Assembly: GCA_963665555.2 (NCBI GenBank)
Contig: CAXXXW010000002.1
Coordinates: forward strand, 1 to 8,169
Direction: 5' to 3'
Length of the DNA stretch: 8,169 nucleotides
DNA from: CAXXXW01 sp963665555
Lineage (GTDB): Bacteria; Pseudomonadota; Alphaproteobacteria; Thalassobaculales; Thalassobaculaceae
Below the pieces are notes generated by a model. That model worked only from the letters and a program-made list of their open reading frames with translations, ran no database searches and had not been told where the DNA came from. Each line of letters starts with the position of its first letter. Within the stretch, counting starts at the first letter, position 1. The translations under genes were made by a program, and so were the position numbers. Positions 1-5,748 of this stretch are shown here, piece after piece.

Positions 1-440
1 AACCGGTAACCGGCCGGTTTGGTCGCGCCGCGCGGAATGGCCGACGCCATGGCGATCGCGCCGTGATGCTTAAGAAGACGGAAAATCCCGCGCGCCATGC
101 CGAGGCAGCCTTGCCCGTAGGCAGTAAACTCGCCTTGGGTCGGCGCTTCTCTCCTTGCTCCCTTGCTTAGGAATTCCTGGCAGAGCGTTCTCCTCGTGGC
201 GGACGGCAACGGGTCGTCTTGATGGGCGAACCTGAAACGCTTCCGATCGATCAGCGTCGAACCCTTGAGCTCCTTGCCGGACTCACGGAGCCGCAAGCCG
301 AAACACTCGATCTCCAGCCGTTGAATGTCCTGTACGAACGGCCAGAGCCGCTCGACATGAAGCGCGATTCCGCCACGGACCTCGTAGGGTGTCGTCTTGT
401 GGTCGTGTCCGCTTTCGTCGACGAAGAACAACCAGGTCAT
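1..440 (-). CDS. DUF3800-domain protein, 3' end cut by window edge
   Basis: The frame starting at the ATG at 440-438 stays open to the left edge (146 codons) and has no stop, so only the N-terminal part is present. The protein begins MTWLFFVDESGHD, the hallmark start of the DUF3800 family (hydrophobic strand followed by D8-E9-S10-G11). It continues with a GKELKGSTLIDRKRFRF block at about residues 53-69 that also matches this family as I remember it. DUF3800 proteins are thought to have an RNase H-like fold with the early acidic residues in the active site. Their role is not settled; many lie in mobile or defence-associated DNA. A purine-rich GGGGTGG precedes the start. The gene follows the hydrolase by 32 nt on the same strand, so co-transcription is possible. 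G+C in two blocks I counted (181-240, 301-360) is about 63 % and 55 %, clearly lower than next door, and codons such as AGG, AGA, CTT and TTG appear. That suggests separate ancestry. Confidence 0.8.
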   Translation of the reverse strand, partial: MTWLFFVDESGHDHKTTPYEVRGGIALHVERLWPFVQDIQRLEIECFGLRLRESGKELKGSTLIDRKRFRFAHQDDPLPSATRRTLCQEFLSKGARREAPTQGEFTAYGQGCLGMARGIFRLLKHHGAIAMASAIPRGATKPAGYR

Positions 441-472
441 ATTCCACCCCGTCCTTTCCCCTCGCGCTCCCC

Positions 473-1318
473 TCACTCCGCCAGGAACCGCGCCACCGCG
501 TCGATCTGGGCGGGGGCGGCGAGGGCGGGGGCGTGGCCGCAGTCCGGGAACTCGACGAGCCGCGCGCGCGGGCCGCGGCGCGCCATCTCGCCGGCCATGT
601 CGCGGGAGAGCAGGTCCGAATCGGCGCCGCGCAGCAGCAGGGTCGGCGCGGCGATCGCGTCGAAGCGCGCCCACAGCCGCCAGTCGCCGGGATGGGCCGC
701 GAAATGCCCGGCGATCCGCGGGTCGTAATGGGTCGTGACGCGGCCGTCCGGCAGCCGGCGGAACGACGCCTCCGCCATCGCCCGCCACTGCGCGTCCGGG
801 ATCCAGCCGAAGGGGGCGTAGACCTCGCGCAGGTAGCGCTCCAGTTCGCCGACCGTGTCCATCGCCGGCGGCGCGCCGAGATAGGCGGCGATCCGCTCCA
901 TCGCGGGGCGGGGAAGCTCCGGGCCGATGTCGTTGACGACCAGCCGCTCGATACGGTCGCGCAGCGCCCCGCCGGCGAGCCACATGCCGAGGCTCCCGCC
1001 CATCGACGTGCCGATCCAGCGCATCCGCCCGATGCCCAGCCGGTCGCACAGGTCGAGGACGATCCGCTCGTAGAAGGCGAAGTTGTACTCCGCCCCGGCG
1101 TCGGCGGCCCATTGGCTCAGCCCCCGGCCGATCGTGTCGGGCGCGACGATCCGCCAGCTTCCGGCGAGCGCGCGGGCCAGCGGGTCGAAATCGACGCCGA
1201 CCCGCGCCAGCCCGTGCCAGGCGAGGACCGGCGGCAGGTCCGGCGCGCCCCATTCGAGATAGTGGATTTCGCGCCCGGCGCACCGGGCGTAGCGCGAAAC
1301 GGGGGGATCGCCGCGCAT
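473..1318 (-). CDS. alpha/beta hydrolase
   Basis: A 281-residue alpha/beta-hydrolase-fold enzyme, probably cytoplasmic since no signal peptide is seen. Numbered from the chosen start, the oxyanion-hole region is WHG at 34-36. The nucleophile is Ser105 in the elbow GTSMGG, the likely acid is Asp235 in LLLRGADSDLL, and the general base is His262 in CGHAP. The triad is complete and the length fits the family (esterases, lactonases, C-C hydrolases, haloperoxidase-like proteins). Substrate cannot be told from sequence. An in-frame ATG lies 13 codons upstream at 1357, but it has no Shine-Dalgarno. The ATG at 1318 is preceded by GAGGAGG with 5-nt spacing, so 1318 is preferred. The gene is divergent from the ABC ATPase and is followed on the same strand by the DUF3800 gene. 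Confidence 0.88.
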   Translation of the reverse strand: MRGDPPVSRYARCAGREIHYLEWGAPDLPPVLAWHGLARVGVDFDPLARALAGSWRIVAPDTIGRGLSQWAADAGAEYNFAFYERIVLDLCDRLGIGRMRWIGTSMGGSLGMWLAGGALRDRIERLVVNDIGPELPRPAMERIAAYLGAPPAMDTVGELERYLREVYAPFGWIPDAQWRAMAEASFRRLPDGRVTTHYDPRIAGHFAAHPGDWRLWARFDAIAAPTLLLRGADSDLLSRDMAGEMARRGPRARLVEFPDCGHAPALAAPAQIDAVARFLAE

Positions 1319-1330
1319 CCTTGCCTCCTC
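1319..1330 (-). promoter_or_regulatory. Shine-Dalgarno that decides the hydrolase start
   Basis: On the minus strand GAGGAGG (1330-1324) is followed by GCAAG/G and the ATG at 1318. This is one of the best ribosome binding sites in the window. It favours the internal ATG over the upstream ATG at 1357, whose own leader shows no purine tract. Confidence 0.7.
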
Positions 1331-1366
1331 GCGGTCTTGGCGTTCTTGCGTCGCCATGGCGCGGGA

Positions 1367-1376
1367 GTGCTAGCAC
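1367..1376. promoter_or_regulatory. 10-bp palindrome GTGCTAGCAC in divergent promoter region
   Basis: Perfect palindrome between the hydrolase start (1318) and the divergent ABC ATPase start (1461). Read on the minus strand, TGCTAGCAC resembles an extended -10 element (TG-n-TAGCAC) placed to give a leader of about 40 nt for the hydrolase. The same TGCTAGCA core recurs at 5753-5760 in the other divergent intergenic region. It may be a -10 element, a regulator site, or both. Confidence 0.35.
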
Positions 1377-1403
1377 GGCCGCCGGCCGCGCGACAGGCGG
1401 GCG

Positions 1404-1432
1404 TTGACCGCGCCCCGGCGGAGCCGGATAGT
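1404..1432 (+). promoter_or_regulatory. Predicted sigma-70-type promoter of the ABC ATPase gene
   Basis: TTGACC (1404-1409) and GATAGT (1427-1432) are separated by exactly 17 nt. These match 5/6 and 4/6 of the housekeeping consensus. Transcription would start near 1439, about 20 nt before the ATG at 1461. The prediction is by eye only, but few sites in such GC-rich DNA match this well. Confidence 0.5.
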
Positions 1433-1460
1433 CCGGCGTCGCAACGAACCGGACCGCGCC

Positions 1461-2209
1461 ATGTCGCTCGGCGTTTCCATCCGCGCCCTCGCCAAGGGGT
1501 TCGACGGGAAGACCGTGCTCTCGGATGTGAGCCTGGAGGCGCCGCCGGGGCGCTCGACCGTGCTGATCGGCCCGTCGGCCGCCGGCAAGACCGTGTTGCT
1601 GCGCTGCGTGCTCGGCCTGGAGGCGCCGGACCGGGGCGAGGGTCGCGCTCGGCGGCGCGCCGCCGGGCGCGGACGGTCTCGCGCGGGTCGGCGTGCTGTT
1701 CCAGCGCGACGCGCTGTTCGACGGCATGACGGTGTGGGAGAACGTGGCGTTCCGGGCGCTCCGGCGCGGCGGCGGGCCGCGCCGGGCGGCGGCGGGAGCG
1801 GGCGCTGGCCCTGCTCGCCGATGTCGGGCTGTCGGCCGGGGCGGCGGCGCTCTACCCGGCGGAACTGTCCGGCGGGATGCGCAAGCGCGCCGGCGTCGCC
1901 CGGGCGATGGCCGACGATCCCGAACTGCTGGTCCTCGACGACCCGACGGCCGGGCTGGACCCGCCGATGACCAACGCCATCCTCGACCTGATCGAGCGCC
2001 ACGCGGCGCGGACCGGCGCCACGGTGCTGGCGGTCACCGGCGACATGGCGGCGGCGCGCGCGCGGTTCGACCGGATCGTCCTGCTGCAGGGCGGCGTCGT
2101 CCGCTGGGCCGGCGAGGCGGCCGAGGCGGAGGCCGCCCGCGGCCCGTGGCTGCGGCAGATGCTGGAGGGCCGGGCGGACGGGCCGATCGCCTGGGAGGCC
2201 CGGGCCTGA
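1461..2209 (+). CDS. MlaF-type ABC transporter ATP-binding protein, two apparent frameshifts
   Basis: After removing two extra bases, this is a 248-residue ABC ATPase resembling MlaF/Ttg2A, the ATPase of the phospholipid (Mla) transporter. Corrected residues: Walker A GPSAAGKT 37-44, Q-loop VLFQRDALFD around Gln81, MTVWENVAF 89-97 (typical of MlaF), signature LSGGM 135-139, Walker B LLVLDD 155-160, D-loop AGLDP. The reading frame shifts first at the GGG run 1640-1642, where deleting one G restores ...RGE-VALGG.... It shifts again within the G-runs at about 1774-1796, probably 1794-1796. Two functional positions differ from canonical ATPases: the Walker B catalytic Glu is Asp160, and the H-loop His is Gly193 in AVTGDM. 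No mlaE permease, mlaD or other transporter gene is adjacent, so the subunit is an orphan here. It is probably intact and mis-sequenced, but true decay cannot be excluded. A promoter lies just upstream. Confidence 0.82.
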
Positions 2210-2218
2210 GCGCAACCG

Positions 2219-2271
2219 CGGCCGCGCGGGGCCCGAGCGCTACTTCGGCCGCGCGGACCCGAGCGCTATTC
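2219..2271. repeat. Imperfect tandem repeat, two units of about 26-27 bp
   Basis: Unit 1 (2219-2245) and unit 2 (2246-2271) both read CGGCCGCGCGG, then CCCGAGCGCTA, then a short TT/TTC end. They differ mainly at GGGG-C versus GG-A in the middle. Unit 2 contains the cytochrome c stop codon (2268-2266) and unit 1 is its copy just downstream. The convergent space between the ABC ATPase (ends 2209) and cytochrome c (ends 2266) is almost all repeat. I see no T-tract terminator in it. Confidence 0.7.
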
Positions 2272-2655
2272 CGGCTGCGCTTCCCTCATATAGGCGATCA
2301 CATCGGCGCGGTCCGTCTCCTTCTTGAGGCCGGCGAAGGCCATGCGGCCGCCCTTCAGGAAGGCGCGCGGCTTGGTGAGGTAGGCGTCCAGCGTCGCGTC
2401 GTCCCACACGATGCCGGACTCCGCCATCGCCTTGGAGTAGCGGAACCCCTCGACGCTGCCGGCGACGCGCCCGAAAACGCCGACCAGGTGCGGGCCGACC
2501 CTGTTCTTTTCCTTGTCGAGGACATGGCACGCCTTGCACTTGTTGTAGACGCGCTTGCCCTTGGCGGCGTCGCCCGCCAGCGCCGGCGCGGCGAGCGCGA
2601 AAAGCGCGGCGGCGGCGGCGGCGCACGCGGCGAGGCCTCGGCGGATCCGTTCCAT
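2266..2655 (-). CDS. Class I c-type cytochrome, periplasmic
   Basis: A 129-residue soluble monohaem cytochrome c of the c2/c-550 type that carries electrons in the periplasm. Residues 1-27 form a signal peptide: Arg-rich N-end, a long Ala/Leu core, and an ALA|GD cleavage site. The haem-binding motif CKACH is at 40-44, followed by the family block NRVGPHLVGVFGR. The distal ligand is Met105 in GGRMAFAG, where most relatives have GTKM. The C-terminal helix with DVIAYM is present. The ATG at 2655 is preceded by GAGAGGGACG and is preferred over an in-frame TTG at 2667. The redox partner is not identifiable; the bc1 chaperone gene later in the window shows that the organism has complex III, a plausible electron donor. 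The gene lies 144 nt downstream of the IclR gene on the same strand and probably has its own promoter. Confidence 0.92.
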   Translation of the reverse strand: MERIRRGLAACAAAAAALFALAAPALAGDAAKGKRVYNKCKACHVLDKEKNRVGPHLVGVFGRVAGSVEGFRYSKAMAESGIVWDDATLDAYLTKPRAFLKGGRMAFAGLKKETDRADVIAYMREAQPE

Positions 2656-2775
2656 CGTCCCTCTCAATATCCAGTCGCGGCCGGCGGACGGGTCCCGCCT
2701 TCGGCCGGCCCGCTCTATCCGACCGGGACCGCGATTTCAAGGCGCAAGGGGAGGGGCGCCCGGCCAGGCCGCGCG

Positions 2776-2789
2776 CCCGCCGCGGCGGG
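2776..2789. repeat. 14-bp GC palindrome downstream of the IclR gene
   Basis: CCCGCCGCGGCGGG is a perfect palindrome 10 nt after the IclR stop codon (2802-2800). It could fold as a short hairpin ending the regulator transcript, but no T-run follows, so a terminator role is only a possibility. The rest of 2656-2799 shows no other clear signal; a cytochrome c promoter must lie here but none is convincing by eye. Confidence 0.3.
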
Positions 2790-2799
2790 TCGGCCCGCG

Positions 2800-3564
2800 T
2801 CAGGCGGCCTTGTCCGTCCGTCCGGCGGCGTAGCGGCCGACGGCCGTCATCAGCGTATCGACCAGGAAGTCCCGGCCCGAAACGATGCGCGGGTTCGGCG
2901 CGCCGATGCCGATCGCCATCGGACGGACCGACGGGCCGTTGCGCAGCAGGGTCGCCACCACGCCGGCGCCCGGCGTCGCGAGGTTGGAGGTGACGAGATA
3001 GCCCTTGTCGCGGACCTCGCGGACGCGGGTCATCACGTCGGCCTCCTGCACGATCTCCTCCGGGCGCTCCGCCTCGGTGTTGACCCGGCGCACCATGCGG
3101 CCGATCTCGGCGTCCTCGCGCAGGCTGGCGAGCACCAGGCCGATGGCGGTGCGGAACATCGGCCGCAACATGCCCGGCCGCAGCTGGAAGCGCAGCCTCT
3201 GGTGCGAGTTGACGACATGGATGTACTGGGTCTCGACGCCGTTCAGCACGCCCAGGACAATGGTGTCGCCGGTCGCCGAATTCAGGTCCTGCATCATGCC
3301 GAGCAGGTTGTCGCGGGGCCTCGGGTCGTCCATCAGCCAGTTGCCCAGCAGCGCGATCCGCACGCTGGGCGTATAGGCGCGCGAGCGCGTGTCGTAATCG
3401 ACGAAGCCCTGGGACAGCAGGCTCTTCATCAGGGCCGACATGCTCGACTGGGGCACGCCCATCAGCCGGACCAGTTCGGAAATGGTGAGCGGCCGCTTGA
3501 CGTCCTCGAAGCATTCGAAGATCGCCATCACGCGCGCCGCCGACTTCACGAGGCCGTTGGTCAT
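2800..3564 (-). CDS. IclR-family transcriptional regulator
   Basis: A 254-residue IclR-type regulator. Residues 4-70 form the winged helix-turn-helix: VKSAARVMAIFECF, then LTISELVRLMGVPQSSMSALMKSLLSQGFVD (split here only by length), then the wing YDTRSRAYTPSVRI. Residues about 85-245 form the IclR effector-binding domain, including GMLRPMFRTAIGLVLAS and the late block GYLVTSNLATPGAGVVATLL. IclR proteins often control catabolism of aromatic or carboxylic compounds and often repress themselves. The ATG at 3564 was chosen because the HTH begins at its usual distance and CGGAAACC precedes it; the frame is open upstream but reads non-family sequence. The nearest likely targets are the AroE-like/cupin genes upstream on the same strand and its own promoter, where an 18-bp palindrome sits. 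The effector is unknown. Confidence 0.93.
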   Translation of the reverse strand: MTNGLVKSAARVMAIFECFEDVKRPLTISELVRLMGVPQSSMSALMKSLLSQGFVDYDTRSRAYTPSVRIALLGNWLMDDPRPRDNLLGMMQDLNSATGDTIVLGVLNGVETQYIHVVNSHQRLRFQLRPGMLRPMFRTAIGLVLASLREDAEIGRMVRRVNTEAERPEEIVQEADVMTRVREVRDKGYLVTSNLATPGAGVVATLLRNGPSVRPMAIGIGAPNPRIVSGRDFLVDTLMTAVGRYAAGRTDKAA

Positions 3565-3630
3565 GGTTTCCGGGTTCCCGAATCGCCAGCTTCGCGCAAG
3601 TGTAACCCGTTTCAGATATATCAGTCCACC

Positions 3631-3660
3631 ACATACGCGATGCCATCGCATATGCGATGG
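3631..3660. promoter_or_regulatory. Candidate operator: 18-bp perfect palindrome plus a third half-site
   Basis: CCATCGCATATGCGATGG (3643-3660) is perfectly palindromic. A further GCGATG at 3637-3642 abuts it, so GCGATG / CATCGC / GCGATG half-sites occur three times in 24 bp. The site is in the AT-rich leader about 80 bp upstream of the IclR ATG (3564). A GATATATC block at 3613-3620 lies between site and gene and may carry the -10. Autoregulation by the IclR protein is the natural reading. Three-half-site operators are known for IclR-type PcaU, but this assignment is inference. Confidence 0.6.
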
Positions 3661-3661
3661 G

Positions 3662-3736
3662 GAAAAATCGACAGCCGGATCGCGCCGGCGCCGCCTCGTC
3701 TCCCCGGCCCGGCGCGGCCCGAAAGCGCCGGGCCGG
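3662..3736 (-). terminator. Terminator region after the cupin gene (two hairpins, then T5)
   Basis: On the minus strand, 10 nt after the cupin stop, a 12-bp perfect stem (3736-3725 with 3715-3704, 9-nt loop) forms. A second small hairpin follows, GCCGG...CCGGC (3689-3685 with 3678-3674), then TGTCGATTTTT ending at 3662. The second hairpin plus T-run is the likely intrinsic terminator. It separates the AroE-like/cupin unit from the IclR gene. Confidence 0.6.
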
Positions 3737-3745
3737 CGCCGGCGC

Positions 3746-4147
3746 TCAGGGATCCGGCGCGTCGCGGGGGTCTTCGGCGGAAGTGTGGACGGTGGGCTGG
3801 GGCGTCATGGTCATCACCGTCACGCCGCCGGGCGCCTCGAAGCGGTGCCACATGTTCCGCGGCACGACGGTCAGCATCCCCGCGCGCATGTCGAGCGCGA
3901 CCGGGCCGTCCCCGGTCAGGATCGTGACGCGCGCCGCCCCGCGCAGGATCTGGACGAGTTCGTCGCCGTTCGGGTGGCGCTCCCACGGCGACACGCCCTC
4001 GAAACTGCCGGCGAAAACGCCGCCGGCCTCGTATTCCGCCAGCGTGGCGAAATGGCCGTCGGCCTCCTCCTCCGTCGTCTCCGGCGACCGCGCCTCCAGG
4101 ACCGGCAGCGGCGCCAGCGCCGCCTCGATATCGACCGCCTTCACCAT
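3746..4147 (-). CDS. Small cupin-domain protein
   Basis: A 133-residue single-domain cupin (beta-barrel), cytoplasmic by lack of a signal. Cupin motif 1 is ERHPNGDELVQILRG at about 56-70. It has Glu56 where the first His usually stands, then His58 and Glu63. Motif 2 is PRNMWHRFEAP at 96-106 with His101. A metal-binding site with His58, Glu63 and His101 is therefore likely, but the first ligand is changed. Such proteins may be small dioxygenases, isomerases or ligand sensors; the reaction cannot be assigned. The ATG at 4147 is preceded by GAGGGGGAGCG. It begins 17 nt after the stop of the AroE-like gene, so the two are almost certainly one transcript. Terminator hairpins follow directly. Confidence 0.85.
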   Translation of the reverse strand: MVKAVDIEAALAPLPVLEARSPETTEEEADGHFATLAEYEAGGVFAGSFEGVSPWERHPNGDELVQILRGAARVTILTGDGPVALDMRAGMLTVVPRNMWHRFEAPGGVTVMTMTPQPTVHTSAEDPRDAPDP

Positions 4148-4164
4148 CGGTTCGCTCCCCCTCG

Positions 4165-5008
4165 TCAAGGAACGCGCGCGCCGTCCCGTGTTCGGGGCGG
4201 CGGGAAATCGTAGCCGAACAGCCTGGCGATGGCGGTCACCTGGCGATCGAACATCGGCCGGCCCCCGTGGACGCGGCAGCCGCGCGCCGCCGCCGCCTCG
4301 AGGAGCGGCGTCTCGGCCGGGTTCATGATCACCTCCGCCACCAGCTGGCCGGGCGCGAGCAGGTCCGGGTCGACCGGGAGCGCGTCGTCCGGCGCGAGGC
4401 CGAGCGAGGTGGCGTTGACCACCGTGTCGAAGCCGCGCGGGTCCGGCTCGCCCGCCACGATGGCGCGGCCGGGGAAGGCGGCGGCGAGTTCGGCGGCGAG
4501 GCCCTCGGCGCGCGCGCGGGGTCCGGTTGGCGACGACCAGCCGCGCCGCCCCCGCGTCCGCCAGCGCGAAGCCGATGGCGCGCGCGGCGCCGCCGGCCCC
4601 CACCATCAGCATCTCCGTGTCCCGCGCCTCGTAACCGGCGGCCCGCATCCCGTCGAGGAAGCCGGTCCCGTCGGCGTTGTCGGCGAGAAGGCGGCGGTCG
4701 TCGTCGAAGGCGGCGAAATTGACCGCGCCGACCAGCCGGCCCATGCGCCCGACCTCGTCGCAATGGGCCACGATCGTTTCCTTGTGCGGCAGCGTGATCG
4801 CCATGCCGCCGAAATTGGGCATGGCGCGCAGCCCCGCGACCGCCGCCGCGAGGTCCTCCGGTCGGATGTGCAGCGGAACCATGACGGCATCGACGCCGTG
4901 CTTCTCGAACAGCGGGTTGAAGACCGAGGGCGCCCGCACATGCCCGATCGGGTCGGAGATGCAGCCGAACACGCGGGTCTTGCCGGAGATGTCGAGCGTC
5001 GTTCGCAT
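4165..5008 (-). CDS. Shikimate dehydrogenase-family protein (AroE-like paralogue), one apparent frameshift
   Basis: After removal of one base this is a 280-residue NAD(P)-dependent oxidoreductase of the shikimate/quinate dehydrogenase family. The N-terminal substrate domain has GCISDPIGHVRAPSVFN at 15-31, the catalytic Lys76 in ITLPHKE, and Asp113 in NADGTGF. The nucleotide-binding domain has VGAGGAARA at 136-144 and ANRT at 160-163. The late blocks NATSLGL and FDRQVTAIARLFGYDF are also present. The frame breaks at the C-run facing GGGG 4518-4521: dropping one C joins ...VVANRT to RARAEGLAAEL.... The usual substrate serines (HSxSP) are replaced by H23-V-R-A-P, so this is probably not the housekeeping AroE but a paralogue acting on a related hydroxy-acid, perhaps quinate-like. 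It follows a small membrane protein (23-nt gap) and precedes the cupin (17-nt gap). Confidence 0.85.
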
Positions 5009-5031
5009 GGGCGGCCCGGCGCCGGGGCGCG

Positions 5032-5310
5032 TTACCGGGCCGGGGCGGGCGGACCGGCCGGAACCGATCTCGCGCCCGCGATGGCGGCGGCCCGCAAGCC
5101 CTCGACCAGCCCCTCGACCTTGGCCACGCGCGCCTCCAGCCCGGCGATCCGGTCCGCCATCTCGCCGAAACCGGCCGCCTGCCGGTCGGACAGGTCGCGC
5201 ATGTCCTTGTGCAGGGCCACGATGTCGCCGTGCAGCGTCCACAGGAAGGCGAGCGCGGCGACGACCCCGGCCATGCCGGCGGCGGAGGGAAGGTGGAACT
5301 TCTCGAACAC
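5032..5310 (-). CDS. Small single-pass membrane protein with coiled coil
   Basis: A 92-residue protein not assigned to any named family. Residues about 11-27 form one hydrophobic segment (AGMAGVVAALAFLWTL), and residues about 30-76 form a charged helix with heptad spacing (DMRDLSDR, GEMADRIAGLEARVAKVEGLVEGL), likely a coiled coil. A Pro/Ala tail ends the chain. The start is GTG at 5310, well supported by GGAGAG with 5-nt spacing. It leads the AroE-like/cupin group by 23 nt, so co-expression is likely, though a functional link is not shown. It could anchor a partner at the membrane. Similar short TM-plus-coil proteins are common and poorly understood in Alphaproteobacteria. Confidence 0.7.
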   Translation of the reverse strand: MFEKFHLPSAAGMAGVVAALAFLWTLHGDIVALHKDMRDLSDRQAAGFGEMADRIAGLEARVAKVEGLVEGLRAAAIAGARSVPAGPPAPAR

Positions 5311-5341
5311 GGCGGCTCTCCAGGGCGCGTCCCGGGCCGAT

Positions 5342-5354
5342 GGGCCGAAGGCCC
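5342..5354 (-). other. Short hairpin in the leader of the small membrane protein gene
   Basis: GGGCC (5342-5346), a 3-base loop, and GGCCC (5350-5354) form a perfect 5-bp stem. It lies between the tRNA 3' hairpin and the GTG start at 5310, and may help end transcripts from the tRNA gene or shape the leader. No clear promoter is visible in 5311-5387. Confidence 0.3.
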
Positions 5355-5365
5355 CGCAACGCTAC

Positions 5366-5385
5366 GCCCCCGCGCGGCCGGGGGC
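5366..5385 (-). terminator. Hairpin directly after tRNA-Ser
   Basis: GCCCCCG (5366-5372) pairs perfectly with CGGGGGC (5379-5385) across a 6-nt loop, only 2 nt beyond the encoded CCA end. There is no T-tract, so it may be a processing or pausing stop rather than a classical intrinsic terminator. Confidence 0.5.
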
Positions 5386-5387
5386 AA

Positions 5388-5479
5388 TGGCGGAGGGGAT
5401 GGGATTCGAACCCACGATACCGGTTTCCCAGTATAACGGTTTAGCAAACCGCCGCCTTCAGCCGCTCGGCCACCCCTCC
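5388..5479 (-). tRNA. tRNA-Ser (anticodon GCT)
   Basis: The minus strand folds as a class II tRNA of 92 nt. The acceptor GGAGGGG (5479-5473) pairs with CCCCTCC (5398-5392). The D-arm begins TGGCCGAGCGGC, the anticodon loop is TTGCTAA with GCT in the middle (reads AGC/AGT serine codons), and a long variable arm follows. The T-arm is GGGTTCGAATCCC. Discriminator G and a genomically encoded CCA (5390-5388) complete it. The long variable arm and anticodon agree on serine. Confidence 0.97.
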
Positions 5480-5495
5480 GCCGGGCGCGACGTAC

Positions 5496-5524
5496 CGTCT
5501 AGGCGGCGGGCCGGCTCCTGTCAA
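5496..5524 (-). promoter_or_regulatory. Promoter of tRNA-Ser
   Basis: On the minus strand TTGACA (5524-5519) is a perfect -35. Exactly 17 nt later comes TAGACG (5501-5496) as a weak -10. Transcription would start about 10 nt before the mature tRNA 5' end at 5479. This is the strongest -35 in the window. Confidence 0.7.
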
Positions 5525-5536
5525 TCCTGGCGGGCC

Positions 5537-5743
5537 TCAATAGCCGCGCCGGATCAGCGCGTTCAGCGCGTGGGTGACGATCAGCGCGCGGGAGTCGACA
5601 TCGCGGTAGCGGGCGTCCCCGCCGGCCTCGGACTGCCATTCGTCGAGTTCGCTCGCCGCCGCCTCCAGCGTCATGGCGCGCCGGAGGACCTTGGCGGCCA
5701 GCATGTCGGCCTGCCAGTCGATGTCGGGATGCACCGGTTTCAT
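5537..5743 (-). CDS. Small uncharacterised protein, 68 residues
   Basis: Starts MKPVHPDIDWQADML and ends ALNALIRRGY; not recognised as a named family. It looks soluble and mostly helical, with no signal or membrane segment and no cysteine. The frame is GC-rich with alphaproteobacterial codon use and lies between the tRNA promoter and the divergent bc1 chaperone gene. No Shine-Dalgarno precedes the ATG at 5743. A possible extended -10 (TGCTAGCAT) ends just 9 nt upstream, which would give a leaderless or nearly leaderless message. An alternative ATG at 5761 would add six residues (MLAWLA) but also lacks a ribosome site. The gene is moderately likely to be real. Confidence 0.55.
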   Translation of the reverse strand: MKPVHPDIDWQADMLAAKVLRRAMTLEAAASELDEWQSEAGGDARYRDVDSRALIVTHALNALIRRGY

Positions 5744-5748
5744 TGCGA

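Noticed and set aside
8..19. 12-bp palindrome AACCGGCCGGTT at the left edge
   Set aside because: It lies inside the open DUF3800 frame with only CCGG-type bases, so chance is likely and the context is cut off by the window edge.
1319..1357. Upstream ATG for the hydrolase at 1357
   Set aside because: It would add 13 charged residues outside the fold and has no ribosome binding site, while the ATG at 1318 has GAGGAGG at ideal spacing.
389..1729. Long plus-strand open frame (446 codons) opposite the hydrolase
   Set aside because: It is antisense to a gene with a complete catalytic triad and its product is Arg/Pro/Ala-rich low-complexity sequence, as expected from the complement of GC-rich coding DNA.
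1693..3927. 744-codon plus-strand open frame
   Set aside because: It uses one genuine part of the ABC ATPase (about 1693-1790) and then runs antisense through cytochrome c and IclR. Only the short ATPase part is real.
4518..4521. Programmed ribosomal frameshifting as cause of the aroE-like break
   Set aside because: No typical slippery heptamer with a downstream structure was recognised, and similar +1 breaks in unrelated genes make a technical cause simpler.
3746..5359. 537-codon minus-strand frame joining AroE-like and cupin sequence
   Set aside because: Not a fusion protein. It contains a non-coding lead-in, the first part of the AroE-like gene before its frameshift, nonsense, and then the cupin, which has its own ATG and ribosome site.
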